From the NCBI GenBank assembly GCA_937931205.1, contig CALHBF010000021.1, positions 62,001 through 126,000 of the forward strand: 64,000 nucleotides of DNA. The letters run 5' to 3'. Made by a program: the position numbers and the translations under genes. Every line of letters starts with the position of its first letter. Within the stretch, counting starts at the first letter, position 1. Positions 1-9,578 of this stretch are shown here, piece by piece. This DNA is from an uncultured Bacteriovoracaceae bacterium (lineage in GTDB: Bacteria > Bdellovibrionota > Bacteriovoracia > Bacteriovoracales > Bacteriovoracaceae). The notes under the pieces were generated by a model. The model had not been told where the DNA came from, did not search any database, and was given only the letters and a program-made list of their open reading frames with translations.

Positions 1-1193
1 AGGTTTTATATGGTTATACCAATTCTTCACAGAAAGATGAGTTGTTGCGTATCACTAGAATGCTGGGCAAAAGATTTCAAACTCAGAAACATTCTCAGAC
101 AGTGAGTTTTGAAAACTTAAAATATCCTGAGATCGGAATGTTAAAAGTGAAGAGTGTTTCACTCGAAGAAAAAATTCGTTTAATGACAGAGCTTGATGTT
201 TCGTTTCGTAAAGACAAGCTTGTGTCTCAGGCAGTGGTTGATTTTATCAATAAAGAACAGCATGTAGAGATCTATAACTCTGAAGGTCTTTATGCTTTCG
301 AAAAACGCCCTTATATCCGCTTAATGAGTTCCATTGTCATGCAAGATGGAGACCTCTCTACTCAAAGCTATACGGCCCCAGGGGCAAGAGGTGGTTGGGA
401 GTTCGTAGAAAAAATGAATAAAGAAGTGATGATTGCCGATCTCTTGCAACAAGCAAGAACAACTCTTTATGCTAAACCATGTCCTGCTGGAAAAATGCCA
501 GTGGTAATTGATAATGGTTTTGGTGGAGTGATTTTCCATGAGGCCTGTGGACACTTGCTGGAAACAACATCAGTTGAGAAAAAGGCCAGTGTCTTCTGGG
601 ATAAGAAAGGTGAGATGATTGCTCATCCCAATCTTTCTGCCAGTGATGATGGAACAATTGATTCTGAGTGGGGATCTCTTTCTATTGATGATGAAGGGAT
701 GCCAACTCAGAAAACTGAACTCATTAAAAATGGAATTCTGACAAACTTCTTATGCGATCGTGTAGGTCATATGAAGACGGGTCATCCAAGAACAGGTTCA
801 GGAAGAAGACAATCTTATAAATTCGCTCCGGCCAGCCGTATGAGAAATACCTTTATCGAAGCTGGTCCTCATTCTCGCGAAGAACTGATTGAAAGTATGG
901 GTGATGGTCTTTATGCCAAGCAAATGGGTGGGGGATCAGTGAATCCAGCAACAGGTGAGTTTAACTTTTCTGTAAGAGAAGCCTATATCGTTAAGAATGG
1001 AAAAATTACTGATGCAGTTAAAGGTGCAACACTTATCGGCAGAGGAGACGAGATCATGTCAAAGATCTCCATGGTGGGAAGTGATCTTTCTTTAATGGCC
1101 GGAATGTGCGGATCAGTAAGTGGTTCTATTCCAACAACAGTAGGACAGCCGCCGCTTAAAGTGGATGAGATTCTTGTGGGAGGTAGAGCGTGA
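1..1193 (+). CDS. tldD: TldD-family metalloprotease, 5' end cut by window edge
   Basis: The reading frame is open from the first bases of the window, so the N-terminal ~100 residues lie outside it; the internal TTG at 42 is not a true start. TldD with TldE forms a cytoplasmic heterodimeric metalloprotease that degrades unfolded or modified peptides. The zinc motif HExxxH is visible as HEACGH at about 537-554. The C-terminal half carries the glycine-rich stretches typical of the family (GSGRRQSYKFAPASR, KGATLIGRG). It overlaps the next gene by 4 bp (GTGA), so the two proteins are probably translationally coupled, as expected for partner subunits. Confidence 0.93.
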   Translation, partial: VLYGYTNSSQKDELLRITRMLGKRFQTQKHSQTVSFENLKYPEIGMLKVKSVSLEEKIRLMTELDVSFRKDKLVSQAVVDFINKEQHVEIYNSEGLYAFEKRPYIRLMSSIVMQDGDLSTQSYTAPGARGGWEFVEKMNKEVMIADLLQQARTTLYAKPCPAGKMPVVIDNGFGGVIFHEACGHLLETTSVEKKASVFWDKKGEMIAHPNLSASDDGTIDSEWGSLSIDDEGMPTQKTELIKNGILTNFLCDRVGHMKTGHPRTGSGRRQSYKFAPASRMRNTFIEAGPHSREELIESMGDGLYAKQMGGGSVNPATGEFNFSVREAYIVKNGKITDAVKGATLIGRGDEIMSKISMVGSDLSLMAGMCGSVSGSIPTTVGQPPLKVDEILVGGRA

Positions 1194-2497
1194 GAGATTT
1201 ATTAGAAAAAACAATTTCCCAAGTAAAAAAACAGGGTGCAGAAGGTGATTTAGTTTTTCAGAGTTCTAAAAACTTGAAGCTCTCTGCTTTTGGTAATGAA
1301 CTTTCTGAATACAAAGTATCGGGAACTCAAATTTTGGGACTTCGCCTTATTAAAGATCAAAAGATTGGAATCGCTTTTACTGAATCACTTGATCAGGATT
1401 CATTAGATTTGTTGGTAAAACGTGCGATTGAAAATGCCAGCGCATCAAGCACTAATGAATTTGAGACGATTTCTTCAGAGATGGGTGAAGTTGTTGATAA
1501 TGAACTGATTGCAGATGGTGTGGATGTTGACACTAAAGTGGCAAAAGTGGTGGGACTTTTTAATGAATTTAAAAAGAAAGATTCTCGAGTCGAATCGCTT
1601 CCTTATAATGGCTATGGTGAGAATGAAAATTTCAATTTGTTCCTCTCGACAAGCGGGCGAATCATTCAGCGCACTGATCAGTTTATGCAAGTTTGGGCCA
1701 TGCCACTTCTCAAAGAAGGAAATAAAAAATCAACATTCTACGATAATCTTATCGCTAAGGAATTTAAAGAATTGCAATGGCAGGATCTTGTTAATAAGAC
1801 AACTGATCTGGCAGCTTCATTCCTTCAAAGCACTCATCTCAAAACTGGCCGCTATCAAGTAGAGTTTACTACTGACTCTTTAAATGATTTTTTCCAGATG
1901 TTCTCTGGTATTTTCTCTGGAAAGAGCGTGGTTAATAAGGTGAATGCCTGGCAAAAACTGGTTGGTCAGAAAGTTTTCCATGATGATTTAACTCTGGTTG
2001 ATGATACACATCTTAAAGATGCTTTTTCTCACTATCAATGTGACGGAGAGGGATTTAAGCATTTGCCAATGACACTTATTGAGAATGGAATTCTAAAAAC
2101 ATTTCTCCATAATTCGGCCACGGCCAAGGAATTGGGGGTTAAGAATACCTTCCATGCAGTGAGAGGGCCTGGATCGGCCTTGGGCGTAGGAAGAACAAAT
2201 TTTATTCTCAAAGCACAGAAGACCCATGCCTTTAATAATAGCTATATTGAAATCGTACAGATGGATGGACTATTTTCTGGCTCAAACGCAGTAACCGGAG
2301 ATTTCTCTTGTGGAGTAAAAGGTTTTCTTCATCAAAATGGAGAGAAAATACCCTTTGCTGATGCCACTTTAAGTGGGAATTTCTTTGAAATGATGAAGAA
2401 TCTTAGTGTTCTTGATGCAAGTCTTTCTGCTGACTCAGGCAGAAGTCTTTTTGTCCCACGAATGATTTTCCATGATCTTTCTATCGCAGGCCTTTAA
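1190..2497 (+). CDS. tldE: TldE/PmbA-family protein, partner of TldD
   Basis: 435 residues, the usual length for TldE/PmbA. It lacks the HExxxH zinc motif, as expected for the non-catalytic partner that completes the TldD active cavity. Conserved features include the C-terminal NAVTGDFSCGVKGF segment and the LSGNFFEMM segment near the end. The GTG start at 1190 overlaps the tldD stop (TGA 1191-1193). A two-gene tldD-tldE operon is common in bacteria and archaea. The identification of the pair is firm; the physiological substrate in this organism is unknown. Confidence 0.92.
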   Translation: MRDLLEKTISQVKKQGAEGDLVFQSSKNLKLSAFGNELSEYKVSGTQILGLRLIKDQKIGIAFTESLDQDSLDLLVKRAIENASASSTNEFETISSEMGEVVDNELIADGVDVDTKVAKVVGLFNEFKKKDSRVESLPYNGYGENENFNLFLSTSGRIIQRTDQFMQVWAMPLLKEGNKKSTFYDNLIAKEFKELQWQDLVNKTTDLAASFLQSTHLKTGRYQVEFTTDSLNDFFQMFSGIFSGKSVVNKVNAWQKLVGQKVFHDDLTLVDDTHLKDAFSHYQCDGEGFKHLPMTLIENGILKTFLHNSATAKELGVKNTFHAVRGPGSALGVGRTNFILKAQKTHAFNNSYIEIVQMDGLFSGSNAVTGDFSCGVKGFLHQNGEKIPFADATLSGNFFEMMKNLSVLDASLSADSGRSLFVPRMIFHDLSIAGL

Positions 2498-2512
2498 CTA
2501 CATTTTATTTTT

Positions 2513-2551
2513 GCCTTAATTTATCCGCATACTGTGTGGATAAGTTAAGGC
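2513..2551. repeat. Long inverted repeat downstream of tldE
   Basis: Arms GCCTTAATTTATCC (2513-2526) and GGATAAGTTAAGGC (2538-2551) pair along 14 bp with one G-U type mismatch around an 11-nt loop. It lies 15 bp after the tldE stop, so it could help to end the transcript or protect its 3' end. No T-run follows on either strand, so it is not a textbook intrinsic terminator. Confidence 0.55.
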
Positions 2552-2645
2552 CTGTGCACTGCACACAACAATCTTTCTGACTCTGGAATTTACGGTTTCT
2601 GCTTACAATAGTATAGAAACTAAGTTGATCTTACCTGGAGTGTTG

Positions 2646-4373
2646 ATGCTGGTGCCCGTTCTATTCATGCTGCTATTTTTATCGGGAATGGCCTGGGCAG
2701 AAGAATTGTGTCCTGATGTCATCATTACTGATAATGAAGAGATCAAATTAACTGAATCTGAAAAACTTCTTCTTTGTGGTGACAAGGAAAGTCAGGCCTA
2801 TAAGTTTATTCCGCTTTATCAAAAACAATTCTATCTCACTTCATTCCTCCAATCTCGTGCCTTCTTATCTCCCACATTTCAAATTGAAGGTGAGAAGCTG
2901 ATGGTGACTGTTGGACGCCAATCTCAAGTTGAGAAGGTTGTGGTGAAGTCAGTAGATGAAAAGAATGCTGAGGAGTTAAAAAAAGGATTGAAGCGTCTTT
3001 TTCGATATGCTCCGTTAAATCCTGCAACTCTTGATGCGATGGAGGCAGAGTCTAAGGCTTCTTTCCGTCGTTATGGCTATGCTTGTATTAGGCCATCAGC
3101 ATCTGCCTTTATTGAAAATGACCAAGTTGAGATGGAACTTCAGAATGAAAAGAAATTTTTATTCGGAGAAGTGACAAAAGAGCCTATTGAAGGGATCAGA
3201 ATGAGCGCTCTTGATCGTTTCTATCCTTTTAAGTCCTCAGATGTTTTTAACTCACGTTTACTGACATTGACTGAAAAACGAATGGTGCGTTCTGAGGTTA
3301 TTCAAGCGACTTACTTTACTGATACATGTCTTGATCCCGAAGAAGACTTTGCTCTCTCTCAGTATTTTATTTTAGGGCCTCCTCGCACGATTCGTTTTGG
3401 TATTGGAGCGAGTACCGAGGTGGGGCCGATGTTGCGCTTTAAATGGTCGCATAACCGCTATAAAGATATGGCCTCAAGACTTGAAGCTTCTTTAAATGCT
3501 TCTTTTAGAAACCAAGTGCTGACTTTAAGAAGTGATCAGTACTTATGGAAGGATCATCCGAGAAGATCATTCTTCAGTGAATTGACTCTGTCTCGAGAAT
3601 CACAAAAACTCTTTGAACAGACCTCTATGAACTTCGACAATATGATCAAGTGGACGCGAGACAAAGGTGGGAAGCTTTATGCTTGGTCTCTCGGTCCAAG
3701 TTATGAATATGGATTTTATTCAACAAATGAGGCCAGTGATACCAGAACCTTCTCAAATATTTATTTGAAAGGGATGTTTTCTTTTTTTGATCATGACTAT
3801 GAATTCTATGACATCAATCCCGAAGAAGGGAATGCTCTTACTGTTAATGCGGAAGTAAGAAGACAGTCCTTGGGGTTTAATACAGATCTAGTAAGGCTAA
3901 ATACCAGCTATACCCATTTCCATCGTTTCTTTTATTGGGGGAAAGGCTCATTTATTGGCGGCTTTAAATCATTACTTGGAACGAGTATTGTTGATCGTGA
4001 TTTCTCACTGACAAGACTTCCTCCAAATGTGAAGTTCTATGCGGGTGGAAGTGATGATATCCGCGGATTTGATTTAAAATCTCTTCCTATGAACAGTGGG
4101 GAGGGCGCTCTTACTAAGGCCGGTGGAAAATTTGAATTGAGAAGAACTTATTTCTTTATTCCCAGTTTAGAAGCCTTCGCATTTTATGATTTAGTTTTTT
4201 TAGGAGATCAGAGTTTCAATGTTGATCAAACCTACTGGTACTCAGTAGGAGCAGGACTTCGTTGGCTGTCTCCAATTGGACTTGTTCAGACTTTTATCGC
4301 TAATTCGTATAAAAAAGTTCCTTATGAAAATCTTGGCCCATATGGTTTTATCGGGCTAGGAGGTAGCTTTTGA
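2646..4373 (+). CDS. tamA: Omp85-family outer membrane protein, TamA-like
   Basis: Likely the outer-membrane half of a translocation and assembly module. The ATG at 2646 is chosen because CTGGAG lies 5 bp upstream and it yields a clean signal peptide (LFMLLFLSGMAWA, then EE); a TTG at 2625 is possible. After the signal peptide come about 150 residues fitting POTRA-like domains, then a beta-barrel. The barrel holds the Omp85 lid-loop motif (GGSDDIRGF, nt ~4046-4072) and ends in phenylalanine (GLGGSF), the outer-membrane beta-signal. About 575 residues is the TamA size, much shorter than BamA. It overlaps the TamB-like gene by 4 bp, which supports TamA over BamA. Confidence 0.82.
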   Translation: MLVPVLFMLLFLSGMAWAEELCPDVIITDNEEIKLTESEKLLLCGDKESQAYKFIPLYQKQFYLTSFLQSRAFLSPTFQIEGEKLMVTVGRQSQVEKVVVKSVDEKNAEELKKGLKRLFRYAPLNPATLDAMEAESKASFRRYGYACIRPSASAFIENDQVEMELQNEKKFLFGEVTKEPIEGIRMSALDRFYPFKSSDVFNSRLLTLTEKRMVRSEVIQATYFTDTCLDPEEDFALSQYFILGPPRTIRFGIGASTEVGPMLRFKWSHNRYKDMASRLEASLNASFRNQVLTLRSDQYLWKDHPRRSFFSELTLSRESQKLFEQTSMNFDNMIKWTRDKGGKLYAWSLGPSYEYGFYSTNEASDTRTFSNIYLKGMFSFFDHDYEFYDINPEEGNALTVNAEVRRQSLGFNTDLVRLNTSYTHFHRFFYWGKGSFIGGFKSLLGTSIVDRDFSLTRLPPNVKFYAGGSDDIRGFDLKSLPMNSGEGALTKAGGKFELRRTYFFIPSLEAFAFYDLVFLGDQSFNVDQTYWYSVGAGLRWLSPIGLVQTFIANSYKKVPYENLGPYGFIGLGGSF

Positions 4374-6298
4374 AGTTATTTAAAATTATTCTTTTTTCTC
4401 TCCTAGGTTTTATGACTCTGATTGCTTCACTCATTTTTGCTTTATATTTTAATCTCGGATTTATTATAAATACCGATCGCCTTGATTATGTTTTAAAAAA
4501 ATATGATGTCTTCAAGTCTTATGAGTGGAAGAAAGGTGAAATCTCTTGGAAGAATAAAGGTTTGACTTCAAAAGAGCTTACTGTTGCCTTCGGTGACTTT
4601 TGTTTCCTTTATGACAAAGAGGGTACGAGTGCTGAAGGATGTTTAGAAGTTTTTGAGTTAAAGGCCCTCGTGAGCCTTACACCACCTTTTCTGACTTATC
4701 TCTCAGATCTTCATGTCGAATCATCAAAACTGAAAGTGATTCATAGATCTGCTCCTGAAAAAGAAGAGACTCCTCCGCAAGAGGTTGATCTACAAAAGTA
4801 TTACTCCTATCTTTGGTCTGAATATATCCCTGGATTAGATGTCCATTTTAAGAAGATAGACATCGATTTAGGAGAGGAAAAGCAATACTCACTCCCTTTG
4901 AAACTAGTAAAAAATGCCAAAGGACTAAGTATTTCATCAAACCAGTATGAACTTCTTGCTACTCAGAAAGGGGTTCAGCTGTTATCAAATGAAGATATTT
5001 TTATTCCTGTTCAGAAGGAAAAAATAAAAGTCTCAAAGAGTATTGTTAATTTAACAATGGGAAAAGTCATCGATGTCGAGGCCTTTACCCTTATTGAGTT
5101 TGCTAAACTTTCAATCACAACTAAAGTGCCTTCTGTTTTCTGGACTGACAAAACATCTCTTCTCATCTCTCGTATCATCAGCCATTTAAAGATCGATTTG
5201 TTTATTCCTGAACTATCAAAGAACTTAGAGAAGAGGATCAAACCTCCCTATAATAAACTTCCTGCTCCGTTGCACGGAATGGAGGGAGATGTGGCCTTTC
5301 GTTTTGATTTCTCTGCTAAGAGTGATCTTGTTTCAGTGGGTAGGGGAGAACTTAAGATCGATTTGGAAGGTAATAAACAATTTTTGGATCTCTCCATTTT
5401 ACCAAGCATAGAGATTTCTGCAGAAGATTTTTCTTATCACAATTTATCGATTGAAGTTTTATTTAACAAAGTATTCCTAGAGCTTCCACGACTTTCCAAA
5501 AAATCATTGCCTCCTCAGTTTACTCCTGATGCGCGTTTTAAAAGTGCGAAAGAAGAGCAGAGTGAGAAAAAAGCACAGGAGAGTTTTAAGATCAATCTTG
5601 ATATCGTTGCCAATGAAGAGAAATCACTTCATTTAAAAACAGATTTGTTAGACGAGGATATCAGACTCAATTTTCATTTCTTAGTTGAAGAAAATGAACT
5701 GCAGAAAGGATATGTCAGACTACTTCCTCTTAAAACGACAATTCTCAAGCGTCCTATTCGAGTAGAAAACTTATTAGTAAAATTCCCTAAGGGGAAATTG
5801 CCCGAGCTGCTTTCCGAGATTTGGTTTGATTTACCTGAGTATAAGGTCAAGCTGGTGATGGAAGGGCCGCTAAGCTCACCCAGATATCTTTTTACCAGTG
5901 TGCCGCCGCTGCCACAGTCAGATATCTATTCTGTTTTATTGTTTGGCCGTCCACTGAGAGATATGGGCGGGGACGATACGATGGCCGCTCAACAAACTCG
6001 TCAACTACTAGGACAAGGACTTCTTTCCTTATCTGTTCTCTATATCCTCTCGGGAACTCCGATCGAGTATATCGGCTATGATGCTCAATCCAGAGAGGCC
6101 ACCGCACAGGTTGGGTTAGGAAATAAGAGTTCCTTGAGGGTTTCCAGCGGCGAGAGCGGACGTAAAAGCACGGGAATCAGAAGATCCTTGGGCAGAGGCT
6201 GGTATTTGGATACCAGTGTACAGACACCCAATAATACAAACTCTGATAAGGGCAATAAGGACTACGGTGTCTTCTTAGAGAGGATCATTTCTTATTAA
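4370..6298 (+). CDS. tamB: TamB-like translocation/assembly module protein (short form)
   Basis: Starts at TTG 4370, overlapping the TamA-like stop (TTGA). One N-terminal transmembrane helix (IILFSLLGFMTLIASLIFAL) anchors it in the inner membrane. A long beta-rich periplasmic region follows. The C-terminal ~160 residues match the conserved TamB (DUF490) domain, with QSDIYSVLLFGRPL and LSGTPIEYIG, the last residues facing the Omp85 partner. At 642 residues it is about half of E. coli TamB. A lysine/glutamate-rich segment (KSAKEEQSEKKAQESF) sits in the middle. TamB is now grouped with AsmA-like lipid-transfer proteins, so lipid transport is an alternative role. Confidence 0.85.
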   Translation: MKLFKIILFSLLGFMTLIASLIFALYFNLGFIINTDRLDYVLKKYDVFKSYEWKKGEISWKNKGLTSKELTVAFGDFCFLYDKEGTSAEGCLEVFELKALVSLTPPFLTYLSDLHVESSKLKVIHRSAPEKEETPPQEVDLQKYYSYLWSEYIPGLDVHFKKIDIDLGEEKQYSLPLKLVKNAKGLSISSNQYELLATQKGVQLLSNEDIFIPVQKEKIKVSKSIVNLTMGKVIDVEAFTLIEFAKLSITTKVPSVFWTDKTSLLISRIISHLKIDLFIPELSKNLEKRIKPPYNKLPAPLHGMEGDVAFRFDFSAKSDLVSVGRGELKIDLEGNKQFLDLSILPSIEISAEDFSYHNLSIEVLFNKVFLELPRLSKKSLPPQFTPDARFKSAKEEQSEKKAQESFKINLDIVANEEKSLHLKTDLLDEDIRLNFHFLVEENELQKGYVRLLPLKTTILKRPIRVENLLVKFPKGKLPELLSEIWFDLPEYKVKLVMEGPLSSPRYLFTSVPPLPQSDIYSVLLFGRPLRDMGGDDTMAAQQTRQLLGQGLLSLSVLYILSGTPIEYIGYDAQSREATAQVGLGNKSSLRVSSGESGRKSTGIRRSLGRGWYLDTSVQTPNNTNSDKGNKDYGVFLERIISY

Positions 6299-6469
6299 AA
6301 AACACAGGCTTTATTTTGAGGAAAGCAGGTTATTTAAATAGGTATTGCATTTGCTAACTCTGCAGAATAAATAAAAAAAATAGTCTTTGCGATTTAATAC
6401 TGGATATTTACTTCCTCCCTTTGAAAAAAATCTCTTTTAGGGCGATAATAGAGGTAAGGGAGGTTGGAT

Positions 6470-6610
6470 ATGCAAAAAATATTCTCACTTATGCTTCTGG
6501 CCCTACTCGTAGCAAGTTGTGCTCACGTTCGTGAACCAGCTTCAACTCCTGAAGAACAGCAGCTAGAAAGATTAGAGTTCTATCGCATGCAAATGGGTGC
6601 AGATATGTAA
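6470..6610 (+). CDS. Small lipoprotein (46 aa)
   Basis: The ATG at 6470 follows a strong ribosome binding site (GGGAGG, 6459-6464). The product MQKIFSLMLLALLVASC starts with a lipoprotein signal ending in the lipobox VASC, so Cys17 would be lipidated. The mature part is only 30 residues, acidic and Gln/Glu-rich (EEQQLERLEF). No family is recognised. It stands alone between the tamAB pair and a convergent protease gene and is followed at once by a hairpin. Confidence 0.72.
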   Translation: MQKIFSLMLLALLVASCAHVREPASTPEEQQLERLEFYRMQMGADM

Positions 6611-6619
6611 TTCTTTAGT

Positions 6620-6641
6620 CGGGAGCTCGTAAGAGCTCCCG
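6620..6641. terminator. Hairpin between convergent genes
   Basis: CGGGAGCT (6620-6627) and AGCTCCCG (6634-6641) form a perfect 8-bp GC-rich stem with a 6-nt loop. It lies between the small lipoprotein stop and the end of the convergent subtilisin gene, so it could serve both. No clear T-run follows, so termination strength is uncertain. Confidence 0.55.
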
Positions 6642-6648
6642 AGATCTT

Positions 6649-9450
6649 CTACCAAACGTTTACTTTCCCTAATGAAATTCTCTCTGTCGAAAACGGTGTC
6701 GCAAATTCCACCAGATATGTTCCTTCACTCAATGTCCCGATGATCAAATCTTTTTCAGAGTAAATACTCTGATCAAAACGATACTTTGTTGAGGAAGCGA
6801 CAGGTTTCACTTGGATCACCCATTGTTCATCGCTGGTAAACTTCCCACCGAAATCAAATGGGATACATTGGAAAAGCAGAGTTGTCTTTTCCTTGGCCTG
6901 ATATATTAAAGAAGTCGTTGGGATATATTCCCCATTCTTTTTTTCCATAATGCTGCAATTCTGTCTTAAATAGGCCAGATCATATTTTTTAGTTGAGTTC
7001 ATTTCAACTGTGTAGCTGCCTGGTTCTACTTCCAATTCAATACGGCCTCTTTGTTTTTGGTTAAACACTTTTGAAGCAATGGGGGTTAGTTCTTTAGTGA
7101 GATAAATATCTCCCTGAAGAAGAGTTTCAGAATTGTTATTCAGACGAAGAGCTGCCTCTGTACTAGAGGTATCAGTTGTTTCCAGTTCAAATGAAATCGG
7201 TTCAATATCAAATTCTACTTCAGCATTTGATTCAGTCCCTCCCGCCATCAGAAGGGCAACCTGATAGTGTCCGGCATTCGGAGTAGGAAGAATAAACTCT
7301 GAAGTGAATGCCATTTGACGAGTTCTGATGAAGTGTTCGTTGTAAGTGGCAAAGTTCAGAATTCTTCTCTGACCTTTAAGAAGGCGAGCATTCACTTTGA
7401 CGCCTTTTACATTGGCAGGAATATCAAGATGGATGCGTGATCCTTCTTGAGAGCTCACTTTAAGTGACTTCCTTATATTTTTATTAAGTGCATGATCGTT
7501 AATTACAGTTACTGGCACGATTGCTAGTAATTTATCCGAGAGTTGCGAGTAAATTCTGATTTCGCCAAACCCTTCATCATTGCTATTAAGAACCTCATCG
7601 GCCGTGACATCAATGTGAAGTCTAGAAGCTGTTGAACTGATCCAATTCTCTTTAGGCCCTTTAATTCCGGCCGTGTATTCTAAGCGAATAGGAGTTGTTA
7701 GCTCAATAGATGCATTTGATGGAGCGATTTTAGAAATCACTCCTTTAAGAGCTAAGCGGTAAGTTTCATGAGATTGTTTTGATGTCTTCATGAAGATACC
7801 TTGAGGAGTGGCCCCATCAAGATGACCTTGATTAACAGTTACATCAATGCTTGAAAATTCTTCGCCAGAGACAAGTGATTTGTAGATATCAAAGGCCTTA
7901 TCCAGTTGTGGTAGTCCATAACCTTGGGCAATGAACGGCTCATTAGCAATTTGTTTTCCAGAAAGTCTAAGGGCGGCGACCACTGTTGCGGCATCTAGTG
8001 GAAGATTTTCACTGATAATGGCACTCATAAGAACAGTTGCAGCACCGGCAAGAGCAGGGGATGCGGAGCTTGTTCCAGAGAAACTGGCCATCCCTGTATC
8101 GGGTGTAGAGTAGGTAAGGTTTGAAAGTGGAGCAATTAAAAGTGGTCCGCCTGCACCGGCACCAGGGCCTAGAGATGAGTAATAAACCATTCTTCCTTCT
8201 TCAGGAATACCTGTTACCCCATGAACTCTTTCATCTAATTCTTTTGAAACATAAGCTCCTGCCACTAGAGTAGAAGCCGGATAAATAAGTCTTCTGTTTA
8301 ATGAACCAAGACCTGGGCCGTTGTTACCGGCAGAAAAGCTGAGAACAACGTTATGCTTTTTAACGATTTCATCAATGGCCACAGACATGAATTCTTGAGT
8401 CTTGGCCGAAGTGAAAAATAACGAGTACGAAACGTTAATAACTTTGGCCCCACGACCTGCAAGCCAATCAATGGCCAGAAGGAAAGTTCCTAGTGTGTAT
8501 TCTGATTCTTCAGCGATATGAGAAGCTTCAGAAAGATCATAATCTAAAATTTGAGAGCCTGGAGCAACACCATCAAAGCCTTTTACTCCACCCATATTAA
8601 AGCCAGACATAACGCTGGCAACACCCTCTCCATGAGAGTCTCCACCTCTTTCAGATTGAGAAAGACGTAGCTTTTTAGTGTTAAGATCAACAGTGGCAAT
8701 GAAAGACTGATTGGTATTAGGAATAAGGAAATACTCACCTGTCGTTTTAAAATCTCCACGGCATTCATTCTTTTCAAATTGATCGTTAGTATTAAGGTCA
8801 AGACAAACAGTTTTTCCATCAAGAGAAACTTGTGCTTTAAAATCTTTTACTTTCCCGTCACGGTTGATATCTAAAACACCTGAGAATGTTTTGAATTCTT
8901 TGATTGTTGTTACAAACGAATCACCTGATTCAGTTAGAGAGTAGGTCGCACTGCTAGAGTTAGATCCTTTGTCTAATAACTTTCTCTCACCACTTGAAGT
9001 AATTTGAAATCCCTTCTGGTGAGGAGAAATTCCGTCATCAATAACTCCTACAATAATTCCGCGCCCATCTGCTTTGGGAAAACGATTTTGAAGTCTATGG
9101 ATACCAAATTCTTTTTTGGCCATATAGAGACCTGAGAAATCAGGCATCATTGTTTTATCTTTGAGAGCTTCAATTGAGTGATCTTGAATGTAAGATGATT
9201 TTTCTTCTACGGGAATTTCCAGCTCGGCCAGGGTTATAGCATCTCCCGAAAGTTTTACGAGAGTTTCACCTTCAATTCTGATATTTAATTTTTGAGCTTC
9301 TTTTTTGAATTCCTCAGTGATGATGGCCCCTTGTACCAGGACACTCTGTTCACCAGATCCTTCTACTTCAAGTCTGATTTTCTTTTTTTGATTAGCAGCT
9401 CCGCAAGCAGTGAGAAGAGTAAGTGTCAAAAAAATAGACAGTAACTTCAT
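6649..9450 (-). CDS. Large subtilisin-type (S8) serine protease lipoprotein
   Basis: The start at 9450 is chosen because AAGGGAAACC precedes it and the product opens with a lipoprotein signal (MKLLSIFLTLTLLTAC, Cys16). About 933 residues. The S8 triad is complete: Asp in GVIDDG (~138), His in SHGEGVAS (~273), Ser in FSGTSSASP (~461), with the oxyanion Asn in SAGNNGP (~376). About 120 residues lie between Asp and His, longer than in plain subtilisin. The ~130 residues before the triad may be a propeptide, and ~470 beta-rich C-terminal residues follow. It probably sits on the cell surface or in the periplasm. It lies downstream of the first glutaminase-like/EF-hand locus on the same strand (128-bp gap). 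Confidence 0.9.
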   Translation of the reverse strand: MKLLSIFLTLTLLTACGAANQKKKIRLEVEGSGEQSVLVQGAIITEEFKKEAQKLNIRIEGETLVKLSGDAITLAELEIPVEEKSSYIQDHSIEALKDKTMMPDFSGLYMAKKEFGIHRLQNRFPKADGRGIIVGVIDDGISPHQKGFQITSSGERKLLDKGSNSSSATYSLTESGDSFVTTIKEFKTFSGVLDINRDGKVKDFKAQVSLDGKTVCLDLNTNDQFEKNECRGDFKTTGEYFLIPNTNQSFIATVDLNTKKLRLSQSERGGDSHGEGVASVMSGFNMGGVKGFDGVAPGSQILDYDLSEASHIAEESEYTLGTFLLAIDWLAGRGAKVINVSYSLFFTSAKTQEFMSVAIDEIVKKHNVVLSFSAGNNGPGLGSLNRRLIYPASTLVAGAYVSKELDERVHGVTGIPEEGRMVYYSSLGPGAGAGGPLLIAPLSNLTYSTPDTGMASFSGTSSASPALAGAATVLMSAIISENLPLDAATVVAALRLSGKQIANEPFIAQGYGLPQLDKAFDIYKSLVSGEEFSSIDVTVNQGHLDGATPQGIFMKTSKQSHETYRLALKGVISKIAPSNASIELTTPIRLEYTAGIKGPKENWISSTASRLHIDVTADEVLNSNDEGFGEIRIYSQLSDKLLAIVPVTVINDHALNKNIRKSLKVSSQEGSRIHLDIPANVKGVKVNARLLKGQRRILNFATYNEHFIRTRQMAFTSEFILPTPNAGHYQVALLMAGGTESNAEVEFDIEPISFELETTDTSSTEAALRLNNNSETLLQGDIYLTKELTPIASKVFNQKQRGRIELEVEPGSYTVEMNSTKKYDLAYLRQNCSIMEKKNGEYIPTTSLIYQAKEKTTLLFQCIPFDFGGKFTSDEQWVIQVKPVASSTKYRFDQSIYSEKDLIIGTLSEGTYLVEFATPFSTERISLGKVNVW

Positions 9451-9578
9451 GGTTTCCCTTTGTCGTTTGTACAAGGGTTTTACCATTTTTAAAAATTCGT
9501 TTCAATGTCAATGATTTAGACACTTAGATTAAGTTATGGAAAACAATATAAAACTGTTTTCCATAACTCGAAAAAAAA

